Below, one piece after another: positions 29,121-39,027 of a stretch of 64,000 nucleotides of DNA (its first letter is position 1; each line of letters opens with the position of its first letter). Location: the NCBI GenBank assembly GCA_020425085.1, contig JAGQRW010000018.1:311797-375796 (forward strand). Direction: 5' to 3'. The DNA is from Paracoccaceae bacterium. GTDB taxonomy: Bacteria; Pseudomonadota; Alphaproteobacteria; Rhodobacterales; Rhodobacteraceae. Both the position numbers and the translations under genes were made by a program. Below the pieces are notes generated by a model, which worked only from the letters and a program-made list of their open reading frames with translations, did not search any database and was not told the origin of the DNA.

Positions 29121-29600
29121 ATGATGAACGATGCCAGTCAGGAACAGTTGATTACCGTCGAACTCGACATGATCCAGCGGATGATCCCCCACCGCTTTCC
29201 GTTCCTGTTCATCGACCGGGTCAAGGATATCCGGGTTGGGGATTCAGCAGTCGGGGTCAAGAACGTCACCATCAACGAGCCGCATTTTCAGGGGCATTTC
29301 CCCGACAAGCCGGTTATGCCCGGCGTGATGATCGTCGAGGCGATGGCGCAGACGGCGGCAGTTCTGATTTCGCAGACGCTGAATCTGGTGGACAAGGATC
29401 CGCTGGTTTACTTCCTGACCATGGACAAGTTCCGCTTTCGCAACATGGTGGTGCCGGGGGATCAGCTTGAACTTCACGTCAAGATCATTCGCGGCCGCGG
29501 CAAGATCTGGAAATTGTGGGGCGAGGGCAAGGTTGACGGCAAGATCGCCTCGGAGGGCGAGTTTTCAGCCATGATCGACCTGCCCAAGGGCGTTATTTGA
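29121..29600 (+). CDS. fabZ: 3-hydroxyacyl-ACP dehydratase FabZ
   Basis: 159 residues from the ATG at 29121 (alternatives 29109 and 29124). The hot-dog-fold active site shows as HFQGHFPDKPVMPGVMIVEAMAQTAAVL, with catalytic His and Glu. Dehydrates 3-hydroxyacyl-ACP in fatty acid synthesis and competes with LpxA for the hydroxyacyl chain, which explains its place beside lpxA. Operon with bamA-ompH-lpxA-lpxI-lpxB. Confidence 0.96.
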   Translation: MMNDASQEQLITVELDMIQRMIPHRFPFLFIDRVKDIRVGDSAVGVKNVTINEPHFQGHFPDKPVMPGVMIVEAMAQTAAVLISQTLNLVDKDPLVYFLTMDKFRFRNMVVPGDQLELHVKIIRGRGKIWKLWGEGKVDGKIASEGEFSAMIDLPKGVI

Positions 29601-29613
29601 CCGGGGATTCGAC

Positions 29614-30411
29614 GTGATTGATCCGAGCGCCCAAATCCATGCCACAGCGATTGTCGCTGATGGCGCAAGCATCGGTGCAGATTGCCGCATCGGTCCCTAT
29701 TCGTTGATCGGTGCCGAGGTGGAACTGGCCGCCGGGGTCAGGCTTGACAGTCATGTGGTGATCGCCGGCGACACCCAAATCGGTGAGGGCACCCGCATCT
29801 GGCCGTTCGCCTCGATCGGCTCTGAACCGCAGGATCTGAAATTCGCCGGTGAGAAAAGCCGGGTCAGGATCGGCCGAAACAACATGATCCGCGAATATGT
29901 CACCGTCAATCCCGGCACCAGGGGCGGCGGCGGGCTGACCCGGATTGGTGACGGCAACCTCTTGATGATGCAGGTGCATGTGGCGCATGACTGCGATATC
30001 GGCAGCAACATCGTCTTTGCCAACGGCGTGCAAGTGGCGGGGCATGTGGTGATCCATGACAACGCGGTCCTGGGTTCGATGGCGGGGATCCACCAGTTCG
30101 TGCGCCTTGGCCGGGGGGTGATGGTCGGGGCCGGTGTGATCGTGGTCAGTGACGTGATCCCCTATGGCACCGTCACCTCGGCAAGGGCGCATCTGGGCGG
30201 GCTGAACCTGGTGGGGCTAAAGCGGCGCGGCGCCGAAAAGCCGGCACTGAATGAACTTCGCAGTGCCTACAAGCAACTGTTTTCCGGTAATGGCGCCTTG
30301 CTGGATCGCGCCCGCGCCCTGGCGGATCAGGCGCCGGAAAACCCCTATGTGCAGGACGTGCTGGAATTTGTGCTGGCAAATTCCGACCGCTCGTTCTGCA
30401 CCCCAAAATAG
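29614..30411 (+). CDS. lpxA: UDP-N-acetylglucosamine acyltransferase
   Basis: First step of lipid A synthesis: moves a 3-hydroxyacyl chain to the 3-OH of UDP-GlcNAc. 265 residues, left-handed beta-helix with many hexapeptide repeats (IGADCRIGPYSLIG, IGSNIVFANGVQVAG), active-site stretch HVAHDCDIG with the catalytic His, and the helical C-terminus (GLKRRGAEKPALNELRSAYKQLF). GTG start at 29614. Confidence 0.96.
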   Translation: MIDPSAQIHATAIVADGASIGADCRIGPYSLIGAEVELAAGVRLDSHVVIAGDTQIGEGTRIWPFASIGSEPQDLKFAGEKSRVRIGRNNMIREYVTVNPGTRGGGGLTRIGDGNLLMMQVHVAHDCDIGSNIVFANGVQVAGHVVIHDNAVLGSMAGIHQFVRLGRGVMVGAGVIVVSDVIPYGTVTSARAHLGGLNLVGLKRRGAEKPALNELRSAYKQLFSGNGALLDRARALADQAPENPYVQDVLEFVLANSDRSFCTPK

Positions 30412-30413
30412 CG

Positions 30414-31250
30414 GTGCCGGGGCTTGCCATCATCGCCGGCGATGGCGATTTGCCGCGTCTTGTGGCCGAGGCGGCCAGCGGGCGCGGGCAGGCTTATCGC
30501 GTGGTGCTGTTTGGCAAGGACCAGCCGCAATGGGCCGCCGGCCAGCCGCAGATAAGGGCGCGGTTTGAACGGTTTGGCGCGCTGTTCGATGCCATGCGCG
30601 CGGCGGGTCTTGATCAGGTGGTGTTCGTCGGCGGCATGGCGCGGCCCAACCCCGATGCATCTGCATTTGATGCCAAAACCATCGAGATCGCACCGCTTCT
30701 TCTGGGCAGCATCGGTCAGGGTGACGATGCCACGCTAAGGGTGATTGCCGCGATTTTCGAATCCGAAGGATTTGTGGTTCAGGCGGCGCATGACATTCTG
30801 CCGGATCTGCTGGCCGGTCAGGGGCCGCTTGGGGTCTGTGCGCCAAGCCCTGCCGATCTGGCTGATCTTGCCCGCGCCGGCGGAATCGTCGCTGCCCTTG
30901 GTGCGGCCGATGTCGGGCAGGGGGCGGTGGTGGCGCAAGGCATCTGTCTGGGGGCTGAATCGATTCAAGGCACCGATATGATGCTGGAATTTGTCGCCCG
31001 GTCCGCAGACCGTTTTCGCCCTGATAAAAATGGCGCCAGGGGCGTTTTGTTCAAAAGCCCGAAACCTGGTCAGGATCTGCGCCTGGATTTGCCCGCGATC
31101 GGCCCGTTAACAGTAGAAAACGCCGCCCGTGCCGGACTGGCGGGCATCGGGTTTCAGGCGGGCGGTGTTCTGATCCTCGACCGCCCTGAAACCGTCGCCG
31201 CCGCCGACCGCGCCGGGTTGTTCCTGTTCGGCGTCGGGCAAGACGGATGA
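30414..31250 (+). CDS. lpxI: UDP-2,3-diacylglucosamine diphosphatase LpxI
   Basis: Hydrolyses UDP-2,3-diacylglucosamine to lipid X, replacing LpxH in alphaproteobacteria. 278 residues: LAIIAGDGDLPRLVAEAA at the N-terminus, then DQVVFVGGMARPN, and LDLPAIGPLTVENAARAGLAGIGFQAGGVLI at the C-terminus, which is the DUF1009 pattern. GTG start 2 bases after lpxA. The stop overlaps lpxB (ATGA, 31247-31250). Confidence 0.94.
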   Translation: MPGLAIIAGDGDLPRLVAEAASGRGQAYRVVLFGKDQPQWAAGQPQIRARFERFGALFDAMRAAGLDQVVFVGGMARPNPDASAFDAKTIEIAPLLLGSIGQGDDATLRVIAAIFESEGFVVQAAHDILPDLLAGQGPLGVCAPSPADLADLARAGGIVAALGAADVGQGAVVAQGICLGAESIQGTDMMLEFVARSADRFRPDKNGARGVLFKSPKPGQDLRLDLPAIGPLTVENAARAGLAGIGFQAGGVLILDRPETVAAADRAGLFLFGVGQDG

Positions 31251-32425
31251 GCGGCGCCCGGCACCTGTTCGTGATCGCGGGCGAGCCTTCGGGCGACAAG
31301 CTCGGGGCGGCGATGATGCGGGGGCTGAAGACCCTTGCACCTGAAACCCGTTTCAGCGGCATCGGCGGACCGTTGATGGAGGGCGAGGGGCTGGCTTCGC
31401 TTTTTCCCATGTCGGAACTGTCGGTGATGGGCATAGCCGAGGTTTTGCGGCATCTGCCGCGCCTGCTGGCGCGGGTAAGCGACGCGGCCGGGGCGATTGT
31501 CAGGGCGGTGCCGGATGGGCTGATCACCATCGACAGCCCGGATTTCTGCCTGAGGGTGGCGGCCAAGGCGCGGGCAGGGCTGCCGCATCTGAAGACCATC
31601 CACTATGTCGCGCCAACTGTCTGGGCCTGGCGGCCGGAACGTGCCGCGAAAATGGCCCGGCATATCGACCACGTTCTGGCACTGTTCCCGTTTGAGCCAC
31701 CCTATATGCAGGCCGAGGGCATGAGCTGTGATTTCGTCGGCCATCCGGTGGTGGCCGATCCAATACCCGACGCCGCCGAGGTATCGGCGTTTCGCGCCAG
31801 TCACGGGTTTGAGCCGGGCGAACCCCTGCTGCTGGTGCTGCCGGGATCAAGGGCCGGTGAAGTGGGCCGGATGCTGCCGGTTTTTGCCGAGGTGGTGGCC
31901 GGAATTCACCATCAAAGCCCCGAAACCCGCATCCTGGTGCCCGCCGCCGCGCCAGTCGCCGGAACGCTGGCCGAGGCGATGAAAACCTGGCCCGGATCAC
32001 CGATCCTGCTGGATCCGCGCGATCTGCCCGCGGCCGAGGCCGAGGCGCGCAAACGCCTTGCCTTTGCTGCCGCCGATCTGGCGCTGGCGGCGTCGGGCAC
32101 GGTGTCGCTGGAACTGGCGGCGATGGCAACGCCGATGGTGATTGCCTATCGCTTCAACTGGTTGACCACGCGGATCGTCAAACGCAAGGTCCGGTTGAAA
32201 TCGGCCACGCTGGTGAACATCCTGACCGACCGGCAGGTGGTGCCGGAATTCCTGTTCGAGGCTTGTAGAGCCGACAAGATTACCCCCTATGTGCTTGGTC
32301 TGCTGGCGGATCCCGAGGCGCGGCAGGTGCAGATTTCGGCGGCGGATCAGGCGCTCGTCATGCTGGGTCGGGGTGATGAGGAACCGGGTCTGAGGGCAGC
32401 GCGGTCGGTATTGGCGCAGCTTTAG
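31247..32425 (+). CDS. lpxB: Lipid-A-disaccharide synthase
   Basis: GT19 glycosyltransferase that joins lipid X and UDP-diacylglucosamine. 392 residues: FVIAGEPSGDKLGAAMMRGLK near the N-terminus, IDSPDFCLRVAAKAR, HYVAPTVWAWRPERAAKMARHIDHVL, LVLPGSRAGEVGRMLPVF, and the donor-binding region ASGTVSLELAAMATPMVIAYR. Last gene of the envelope operon, followed by convergent purN. Confidence 0.96.
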   Translation: MSGARHLFVIAGEPSGDKLGAAMMRGLKTLAPETRFSGIGGPLMEGEGLASLFPMSELSVMGIAEVLRHLPRLLARVSDAAGAIVRAVPDGLITIDSPDFCLRVAAKARAGLPHLKTIHYVAPTVWAWRPERAAKMARHIDHVLALFPFEPPYMQAEGMSCDFVGHPVVADPIPDAAEVSAFRASHGFEPGEPLLLVLPGSRAGEVGRMLPVFAEVVAGIHHQSPETRILVPAAAPVAGTLAEAMKTWPGSPILLDPRDLPAAEAEARKRLAFAAADLALAASGTVSLELAAMATPMVIAYRFNWLTTRIVKRKVRLKSATLVNILTDRQVVPEFLFEACRADKITPYVLGLLADPEARQVQISAADQALVMLGRGDEEPGLRAARSVLAQL

Positions 32426-32436
32426 GGCCGCGATGT

Positions 32437-33033
32437 TCAGCCAAGCAGAACCGGCGTCCTGTCACCCGCCGCAAATCGCCGCAGAACCGCGGGATACAGC
32501 TGATGCTCCAGCGCCAGCACCCGTTCCGCCAGGGTTTCCGCCGTGTCGTTTGCCAGCACCTTCAGCCGGGCCTGACCCAGGATCGGGCCGTCATCCAGCT
32601 CGCCGGTGACCTCATGCACACTGCACCCGTGTTCGGCTTCAGCCGCCGCCAGTGCCCGCGCGTGGGTATGAAGCCCGCGATATTTCGGCAATAGCGACGG
32701 GTGGATGTTCAGCATCCTGCCCGACCATTGGGCGATGAATTCCGGTGTCAGGATGCGCATGAAACCGGCCAGACACAGGATATCGGGCCTGGCTGCCGTC
32801 AGCACCTGCTGTAACGCCGACTCGAATGCGTGCCGGTCGCCCTTGTAAGGCCGGTGATCGACCACCGCCGTGGCAACCCCCAATGCCGCCGCCCGCGCCA
32901 GCCCGCCCGCGTCAAACCGGTTGGCCAGCACCAGAACCGGGCGCGCCACATGATCGCCGGTCATCGAACGGACCAGTTCCACCATATTGGAGCCACCGCC
33001 CGAAATCAGGATGGCGACGCGCTGCCTTTTCAC
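32437..33033 (-). CDS. purN: Phosphoribosylglycinamide formyltransferase
   Basis: Third step of purine synthesis: formylates GAR with 10-formyl-THF. 198 residues from a GTG at 33033 that overlaps the purM stop (GTGA). Hallmarks: [45 protein letters not shown] with catalytic Asn/His, and [15 protein letters not shown] longer frame exists upstream inside purM but is not coding. Confidence 0.95.
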   Translation of the reverse strand: MKRQRVAILISGGGSNMVELVRSMTGDHVARPVLVLANRFDAGGLARAAALGVATAVVDHRPYKGDRHAFESALQQVLTAARPDILCLAGFMRILTPEFIAQWSGRMLNIHPSLLPKYRGLHTHARALAAAEAEHGCSVHEVTGELDDGPILGQARLKVLANDTAETLAERVLALEHQLYPAVLRRFAAGDRTPVLLG

Positions 33034-34082
33034 CCCAACCGGCCCCGATACTGAACACCCCTGCCTGCGGTCACCTGGCCGATGTTGCTGACGGTTTCCC
33101 CCATCTCGCCCAGCAGTTTGCTCAGTTGGACGGCGCGATCCGGTGCCACCACCGCGATCATGCCGATCCCGGCGTTGAAGGTTTTCAGCATTTCCGCCTG
33201 CGACAGCCCGCCCTGATCCGCCAGCCAGCCGAATACCGGCGGCAAGGGCCAACTGCCAAGGTCGATCATCGCCCCCAGCCCCTCGGGCAGAACCCGCGGC
33301 AGGTTCTCGGTCAGACCACCGCCGGTGATATGCGCCAGCGCATGCAACCCGCCCGCGCGATGCAAGGCCAGCGCCGGTTTCACATAGATGCGGGTCGGCG
33401 TCAGCAAGGCGGCACCCAGGCTGCCCGCGCCAAACGGGCAGGGGGCGGACCAGTCAAGGCCGCTGCCCTCGACGATCTTGCGCACCAATGAATAGCCGTT
33501 GGAATGCACCCCGCTTGAGGCAATGCCAAGCAGAACATCGCCGGCCTTTACCCCGGCGGGCAGCGCGTCGCCCCGTTCCATGGCACCGACGGCAAAGCCA
33601 GCAAGATCGAAATCCCCCGCCTCGTACATGCCGGGCATTTCCGCTGTCTCGCCGCCGATCAAGGCGCAATTCGCCTGTTGGCAGCCAGTGGCGATACCCT
33701 CGACAACCTTGGCGGCGTGGTTGACGCTAAGCTTGCCGGTGGCGAAATAATCTAGGAAAAACAGCGGTTCTGCCCCCTGGCAGACCAGATCGTTGACGCA
33801 CATCGCCACCAGATCAATGCCAACGCTGTCATGCTGTGCGGTATCAATCGCGATCCTCAACTTGGTGCCGACCCCATCGGTCGCGGCCACCAGAACCGGG
33901 TCGTTGTATCCCGCCGCCTTGAGGTCAAACAGCGCGCCAAAGCCGCCAAGCCCGTCCATCACACCCTTGCGCGCTGTAGCGGCGGCAAGGGGTTTGATGC
34001 GTTCCACCAGCGCGTTGCCGGCATCAATATCGACCCCGGCATCGGCATAGGACATGCCGCGTTTCCCGTCACCCGTCACCAT
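33030..34082 (-). CDS. purM: Phosphoribosylformylglycinamidine cyclo-ligase
   Basis: AIR synthetase, fifth step of purine synthesis. About 350 residues. Starts near [20 protein letters not shown]; motifs [36 protein letters not shown], and [16 protein letters not shown]. The start is uncertain among ATGs at 34106, 34082 and 34055; 34055 gives the MSYADAG start. Co-transcribed with purN. Confidence 0.94.
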   Translation of the reverse strand: MVTGDGKRGMSYADAGVDIDAGNALVERIKPLAAATARKGVMDGLGGFGALFDLKAAGYNDPVLVAATDGVGTKLRIAIDTAQHDSVGIDLVAMCVNDLVCQGAEPLFFLDYFATGKLSVNHAAKVVEGIATGCQQANCALIGGETAEMPGMYEAGDFDLAGFAVGAMERGDALPAGVKAGDVLLGIASSGVHSNGYSLVRKIVEGSGLDWSAPCPFGAGSLGAALLTPTRIYVKPALALHRAGGLHALAHITGGGLTENLPRVLPEGLGAMIDLGSWPLPPVFGWLADQGGLSQAEMLKTFNAGIGMIAVVAPDRAVQLSKLLGEMGETVSNIGQVTAGRGVQYRGRLG

Positions 34083-34204
34083 GTCGTTTTCGCCCCGCCG
34101 AACCATTGATCCCGGCGCTCGTTTAGCCGGATTCGGGCGCAATGGAAAGGCGGCATTCGGTTGCGCTTGACCATAAGCGGGTGCGCCGATAACAAGCGGC
34201 AGGC

Positions 34205-34281
34205 GGGCCTGTAGCTCAACTGGTTAGAGCAGAGCGCTCATAACGCTTTGGTTGGGGGTTCGAGTCCCTCCGGGCCTACCA
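34205..34281 (+). tRNA. tRNA with CAU anticodon (tRNA-Met or tRNA-Ile2)
   Basis: 77-nt cloverleaf with encoded CCA. Acceptor GGGCCTG pairs with CGGGCCT (two G-T pairs); anticodon stem GAGCG/CGCTT with loop CTCATAA; T-arm GTTCGAGT. CAU is read by elongator Met or, after lysidine modification, Ile2. The acceptor pairs C4-G69 and C5-G68 are known features of E. coli tRNA-Ile2, which mildly favours Ile2; not an initiator by its acceptor pairing. Confidence 0.93.
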
Positions 34282-34308
34282 GCAACATCGTCAGATCAGG
34301 CGGGGTAT

Positions 34309-34962
34309 ATGGGAGAGGTTTATTTCGTTCGCCACGCTCAGGCCTCGCACGGGGCGGTGAACTATGACCTGCTCAGCCCGCTAGGCCATCAGCAGGCGGA
34401 TTGGCTGGGCGCGCATCTGGCACTGACGGTGGGCGGGTTTGACAAGGTGGTGTCGGGCAGCCTGAAACGCCACCGCCAGACCCTTGCCGCCATCAAGAAC
34501 AATCTCGGACTGCCCGACAGCCTTGAGGACCAGCGCCTGAACGAGATGTCGTTCTTTCAACTGGAACGCGCCTATCAGGCGGCCGAAGGTTTGTCGCCGC
34601 CCAACACCCAGCCCGAGATGGAGGCGCATTTTGCCAGCGTCATGGCCGCCTGGGCCGAGGACCGGATCAGCGGCGCGCCCGAATGCTTTGCCGATTTCCG
34701 CGCCCGTATTCTGGCGGCGATCGGGGAACATGCGGTCAATGGGGCAAAGGTGCTGTTGGTATCTTCGGGCGGGCCGGCGGGGGTTTTGATGCAGCATGTG
34801 CTGGGGCTGGATCAGGCGGGGCTGACCAATGTGATCCTGCGCACCTATAATGCCAGCTACAGCCGCTTTCTGGTTCGTCCCGACGGTTTGCACCTGTTGC
34901 AGTTCAACGCCATCGCACATCTGGAACACCCGGACCGGCAGCACGCGCAGACTTATCTTTAG
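34309..34962 (+). CDS. Histidine phosphatase family protein
   Basis: 217 residues. RHG-type motif shows as VYFVRHAQASHG (Arg8, His9), with the second catalytic region LLVSSGGPAGVLMQH. Phosphoglycerate-mutase fold, but the substrate is unknown. The ATG at 34309 lies 28 bases after the tRNA; a longer frame would run through the tRNA and is rejected. Confidence 0.85.
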   Translation: MGEVYFVRHAQASHGAVNYDLLSPLGHQQADWLGAHLALTVGGFDKVVSGSLKRHRQTLAAIKNNLGLPDSLEDQRLNEMSFFQLERAYQAAEGLSPPNTQPEMEAHFASVMAAWAEDRISGAPECFADFRARILAAIGEHAVNGAKVLLVSSGGPAGVLMQHVLGLDQAGLTNVILRTYNASYSRFLVRPDGLHLLQFNAIAHLEHPDRQHAQTYL

Positions 34963-35020
34963 GCGGTTGGATGCGTGGCAAACCCATGCCGTGCACTGAA
35001 AATGACCTGAGACACTGCCG

Positions 35021-35419
35021 TCAATTCGCTTCCTGCATCATTGCCAGATCGGCCAGGATCGGGCAATCGGGGCGGTGATCGCCTGCGCAGGCATCGACCA
35101 GATGCGCAAGCGTCGCGCGCATCTCGGTCAGTTCCGCGATCTTTTGGTCGATCCGCGCAAGATGCTCTGTTGCGATCTGTTTCACCTCGGAACTGGCGCG
35201 CTCGGTATCGGCATAGAGCTTCAAGAGGCTGCGGCAATCCTCGATGGTAAAACCCAAGGCACGGGCGCGGCTGAGAAATGCCAGCTTGTGAACATCGCTT
35301 TGGCGAAAACTGCGATAGCCATTGGCGCTGCGCAGGGGCTGCACCAGGCCGATGTCTTCATAATAGCGGATCGTCTTGGCGGGCAGGCCCGAAAAGCTGG
35401 CCACATCTCCGATGTTCAT
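35021..35419 (-). CDS. cueR: Cu(I)-responsive transcriptional regulator CueR (MerR family)
   Basis: 132 residues. Winged-helix DNA-binding domain MNIGDVASFSGLPAKTIRYYEDIGL, dimerisation helix, and the C-terminal metal loop Cys111-x7-Cys119 (CAGDHRPDC), the monovalent-metal (Cu/Ag/Au) signature of CueR. It activates copA by distorting a long-spacer promoter. The ATG at 35419 follows the copA stop by 13 bases on the same strand, so cueR is the second gene of a copA-cueR operon. Confidence 0.93.
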   Translation of the reverse strand: MNIGDVASFSGLPAKTIRYYEDIGLVQPLRSANGYRSFRQSDVHKLAFLSRARALGFTIEDCRSLLKLYADTERASSEVKQIATEHLARIDQKIAELTEMRATLAHLVDACAGDHRPDCPILADLAMMQEAN

Positions 35420-35432
35420 GGCGGTTTCCTTT

Positions 35433-37940
35433 TCATTCGGCCGGGGCATGGGACAGGGCCGCCGCAGAATGGGCCGGTTCCGCCTCGTCCATCGCGGGTT
35501 GAACCCGGCGCAGGCGCAATGCGTTTGTCAGCACAAAGACCGAGCTAAGCGCCATGGCACCCGCCGCCAGCACCGGCGAAAGCAAAACACCGATTGCCGG
35601 GTATAGCACGCCCGCCGCCACCGGGATCAGGGCAACGTTATAGCCAAAGGCCCAGAACAGGTTCTGGCGGATATTGCGCATGGTGCGGGTCGAGATCTCG
35701 AACGCGTTCACCACGCCGCGCAGATCGCCCGACATCAGCACCACATCGGCGGATTCGATGGCCACATCCGTTCCGGTGCCGATGGCGATGCCCACATCGG
35801 CATGCGCCAGCGCCGGCGCGTCGTTGATCCCGTCACCGACGAAAGCGACACGCCGCCCGCCCCGGCGCAATTCGTCGAGCGCCGTCACCTTGCCATCCGG
35901 CAAAACGCCGGCGATGACGTGGTCGATGCCGGTTTCGCGGGCAATGGCCTCGGCGGTTTCGCGTTTGTCGCCGGTGATCATGGCGACCTTCAGCCCCAGA
36001 TCGTGCAGTGCCCGGATAGCTGCCGTGCTGGCGGGCTTCACCGGATCGGCCACGGCGATCACGGCAGCCACACGACCGTCGATGGCGGCGAACAGCGCGG
36101 TGCGCCCCTGTTCCGCAAGGCGCTTTTCCGCATCGGCCATCGCGCCGATTTCCAGCCCTTCGCGGGTCATCAGGCGGTCGGCGCCGACCAGTACGTCGCG
36201 CCCGGCGATCTGCGCGCGGACGCCGTGCCCGGTGATCGATTCGAAGTTCTCAATCGCATACCGCGCCACGTTTTCGGCGCGCGCGGCGCGCACGATGGCA
36301 TCGGCCACGGGATGTTCCGACTGTTCCTCGACCGCCGCCACCAGCGCCAGCACCTCGGCCCGGTCAAACCCGTCCGCCAGCACCATGTCGGTCAGTTCGG
36401 GGCGGCCTTCTGTCACCGTGCCGGTCTTGTCAACCGCCACCACATCGACACCCGTCAACTGTTGCAGCGCATCGCCCTTGCGAAACAGCACGCCCATTTC
36501 GGCGGCTCGCCCGGTACCGACCATGATCGAGGTCGGCGTCGCCAGCCCCATCGCGCAAGGGCAGGCGATGATCAGAACCGACACGCCTGCCACCAGCGCG
36601 TAGGAAAGAACGGGGGATGGCCCGACCAGCAGCCAGACCAGAACCGTCAGCACCGCAACCGCCATCACCGCAGGCACGAACCAGAGCGTGATCCGGTCCA
36701 CCAGGCCCTGGATCGGCAGCTTGGCCCCCTGCGCCTCCTCGACCATGCGGATGATCTGCGCCAGCGTGGTGTCAGCACCGACGCGGGTGGCGCGGAACTG
36801 GAACGATCCCGTGCCGTTGACCGTGCCACCGGTGACCGGATCGCCCGTCGTCTTGGCCACCGGCACGGGTTCGCCGGTGATCATGCTTTCGTCGACATGG
36901 GCGCTGCCTTCGGTCACCTCGCCGTCAACGGCGATCCGCTCGCCGGGGCGCACCAACAGGATATCGCCGGTGCGGATCCGCTCGATCGCCACGTCCTGCG
37001 GTTCACCTTCCACCATAACCCGCGCGGTGCGCGCCTGAAGCCCCAGCAATTTCTGGATCGCCGCGCCGGTGCGGCCCTTGGCGCGGGCCTCCATCCAGCG
37101 GCCGAGAAGGATCAGGCCCACGATCACCGCCGCCGCCTCGAAATAGACGGCGCGCGAGGCTTCGGGCAGCAGCGCGGGCGCGAAAAGCGCCACCAGCGAA
37201 TAGAGATAGGCGGCCGAGGTGCCGACCGCGACAAGGCTGTTCATGTCCGGCGCGCCCTTGATAAGCGCCGGAAAGCCCTTGGTATAGAAGGCGCGACCGG
37301 GCCAGACCAGGATAATTGTGGTCAGCACGAACTGGATCATCCAGCTTGTCTGATGGCCGATGGTGCGCCCGATCAGATCATGCATGCCGGGGATGACATG
37401 CGCGCCCATTTCCAGCACGAATACCGGCAGGGCAAGCGCCGCCGCCAAAGCGGTTTTTCGCGCCAGCGCCCGCGCCTCGCTTTCCTTGCGCGCGCTGCGG
37501 TCTTCGGGCGCGGTGTTATCGGCAGGCTCGGCCGGATAACCAGCATCTTCGGCCGCCTTCAACAGATCGGCCAGTTCCACGGCACCTTCGGCATAGGTGA
37601 CGGTCGCGGTTTCCGATGCAAGGTTCACATTCACATCCAGCACCCCCGGCACCAAAGCCAGCGCCTTGTCCACCCGCCCCACGCAGGAGGCGCAAGTCAT
37701 GGACGAGATGTTCAGCCGCACGGATTCCGTCCGGGCGGGATAGCCTGCCTGGTCAAGGGCTGCCATAATTTCGGCAATGCGGGCGGGCGCATCAATTCGC
37801 GCCTGCGTCGTCTCGTTGGCGAGGTTCACGCGCACGTCGCTGACGCCCGGCAGCGCGGACAGCACCCGATCGACCCGCCCGACACAGGAGGCGCAGGTCA
37901 TGTTCTGAACGGAAAGCCGAAGGTTTTGGGGGGTTGGCAT
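35433..37940 (-). CDS. copA: Copper-exporting P1B-type ATPase
   Basis: 835 residues. Two heavy-metal-associated domains with MTCASC motifs (Cys16/19 and Cys83/86), then membrane helices with the CPC motif ([12 protein letters not shown]), phosphorylation site DKTGTVTEG, and hinge [19 protein letters not shown]. Exports Cu(I) from the cytoplasm. The ATG at 37940 has a GGAG SD; the longer frame to 38009 crosses the promoter. Preceded by a CueR-type operator. Confidence 0.96.
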   Translation of the reverse strand: MPTPQNLRLSVQNMTCASCVGRVDRVLSALPGVSDVRVNLANETTQARIDAPARIAEIMAALDQAGYPARTESVRLNISSMTCASCVGRVDKALALVPGVLDVNVNLASETATVTYAEGAVELADLLKAAEDAGYPAEPADNTAPEDRSARKESEARALARKTALAAALALPVFVLEMGAHVIPGMHDLIGRTIGHQTSWMIQFVLTTIILVWPGRAFYTKGFPALIKGAPDMNSLVAVGTSAAYLYSLVALFAPALLPEASRAVYFEAAAVIVGLILLGRWMEARAKGRTGAAIQKLLGLQARTARVMVEGEPQDVAIERIRTGDILLVRPGERIAVDGEVTEGSAHVDESMITGEPVPVAKTTGDPVTGGTVNGTGSFQFRATRVGADTTLAQIIRMVEEAQGAKLPIQGLVDRITLWFVPAVMAVAVLTVLVWLLVGPSPVLSYALVAGVSVLIIACPCAMGLATPTSIMVGTGRAAEMGVLFRKGDALQQLTGVDVVAVDKTGTVTEGRPELTDMVLADGFDRAEVLALVAAVEEQSEHPVADAIVRAARAENVARYAIENFESITGHGVRAQIAGRDVLVGADRLMTREGLEIGAMADAEKRLAEQGRTALFAAIDGRVAAVIAVADPVKPASTAAIRALHDLGLKVAMITGDKRETAEAIARETGIDHVIAGVLPDGKVTALDELRRGGRRVAFVGDGINDAPALAHADVGIAIGTGTDVAIESADVVLMSGDLRGVVNAFEISTRTMRNIRQNLFWAFGYNVALIPVAAGVLYPAIGVLLSPVLAAGAMALSSVFVLTNALRLRRVQPAMDEAEPAHSAAALSHAPAE

Positions 37941-37966
37941 GGCGGACTCCTGCATTTGTTTTACCC

Positions 37967-37997
37967 TAGATAAGGGTTCCACCTGCTGGAAGGTCAA
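37967..37997 (-). promoter_or_regulatory. CueR-type operator/promoter of copA
   Basis: On the minus strand: -35 TTGACC, a 19-bp spacer holding the dyad CCTTCC-N7-GGAAcc, and -10 TATCTA. The long spacer and dyad match MerR/CueR-activated copper promoters. It lies about 30-60 bases before the copA ATG. Confidence 0.75.
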
Positions 37998-38023
37998 TAG
38001 GAACGGCATTTTTTATCCAGCCC

Positions 38024-38044
38024 TTGACCTTCCCGTGGTGGAAG
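38024..38044 (+). promoter_or_regulatory. Second CueR-like dyad, plus strand
   Basis: TTGACCTTCC-N6-GGAAG on the plus strand, 26 bases from the copA operator and pointing the other way, toward the DsbA-like gene. The spacing is one base shorter than at copA, so binding is uncertain. No clear -10 at the right distance. Confidence 0.35.
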
Positions 38045-38256
38045 CCACCAGGGATGATGTTGAACTTTTGGAGATGTGATACCAACGGGTGAAATCGAAG
38101 GCATGGATCGATTGCCCTTGATTGCGGGGGCGACCGTGCGGGCTACTTGATCAATTTGATACCGTCCACATGTGAATGCTGCCATGCTATGGCGCAAGCG
38201 AGTTTTGACAAAAATAAGGGGAAATTGAATGTCATGATCAAAATGGACTGCTCGGC

Positions 38257-39027
38257 ATGAACACCAACCGGCGAAATACGCTATTGGCAATTATCGGTCT
38301 GGGTGCCGCTTATGCGGGATTGAGGTTCTTGCCGGACCTTGGTCGTGACAAATTGGTATTTGAAATGATCGACGACCCACTGGGTTTTCGCAGGCTTACA
38401 GCGGGCGAAAGTTCAAGCGGGTTCGATCCGTTCCTCGGTTTGGGTGGTTCAGATGCCGATCATCTTGCGGATAGCGAAATCAGAGTCCGGTCCGACATAT
38501 GCGGTGCCCTGTATGGTGACCTTCACACCGATCCCGGTATAGTCCCGGTTGCATCGTTCTCGGACTATTTTTGTCCCTATTGTCGCGTTCAGACCAGAAG
38601 ACTGGCGGCTCTGGAGGCGCGGCCCGACAGCTATCTGAGGGTGATATGGCACGAGTTGCCGGAACTGGGGGAGCCATCCATCCTGGCCGCAAAAGCTGCC
38701 CTGGCCGCAAAACGTCAGGGCGCATATGTCGCTTTTCACCAGCGCCTCATGAAAACGTCCTTTCAAGCAACGCCCAGGTATTTGATGGCTTTGGCAGACA
38801 GTATAGGCATCGACCACGCAAAGTTGATCGCGGACATGCAAGGCGATCAGGTGGCTCGGGAACTGGAAACCAGCGCCGCCCTTGGGCGCATTCTTGCCTT
38901 TGTCGGCACGCCGGCGATGGTAATCGGTCGTACCGTCATTCAAGGCGAAGTCAGCGACAACACATTGTTGCGGATCGCTGCCATGGAAAAAGAGGAAGGA
39001 TGGGCTTCGACATGCGTTGTCGCGTGA
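38257..39027 (+). CDS. DsbA family thiol:disulfide protein
   Basis: 256 residues. A membrane anchor or signal segment (TLLAIIGLGAAYAGLRF) leads into a periplasmic DsbA-like thioredoxin domain with active site Cys106-Pro-Tyr-Cys109 (SDYFCPYCRV), and the cis-Pro region VGTPAMVIG. Resembles ScsC-type proteins that often travel with a DsbD/ScsB partner in copper tolerance. Its partner gene follows, overlapping by 28 bases, but is broken. Confidence 0.85.
   Translation: MNTNRRNTLLAIIGLGAAYAGLRFLPDLGRDKLVFEMIDDPLGFRRLTAGESSSGFDPFLGLGGSDADHLADSEIRVRSDICGALYGDLHTDPGIVPVASFSDYFCPYCRVQTRRLAALEARPDSYLRVIWHELPELGEPSILAAKAALAAKRQGAYVAFHQRLMKTSFQATPRYLMALADSIGIDHAKLIADMQGDQVARELETSAALGRILAFVGTPAMVIGRTVIQGEVSDNTLLRIAAMEKEEGWASTCVVA

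Noticed and set aside
32437-33252. Longer purN from 33252
   Set aside because: The extra N-terminus lies inside purM and is repetitive Gly/Arg; the GTG at 33033 overlaps the purM stop as expected.
34252-34308. Upstream extension of the histidine phosphatase
   Set aside because: It runs through the tRNA gene; the ATG at 34309 starts just before the catalytic RHA motif.
35802-37973. 723-codon plus-strand frame opposite copA
   Set aside because: Mirror of the GC-rich copA gene; Arg/His/Gly-rich product with no domain. copA itself is unambiguous.
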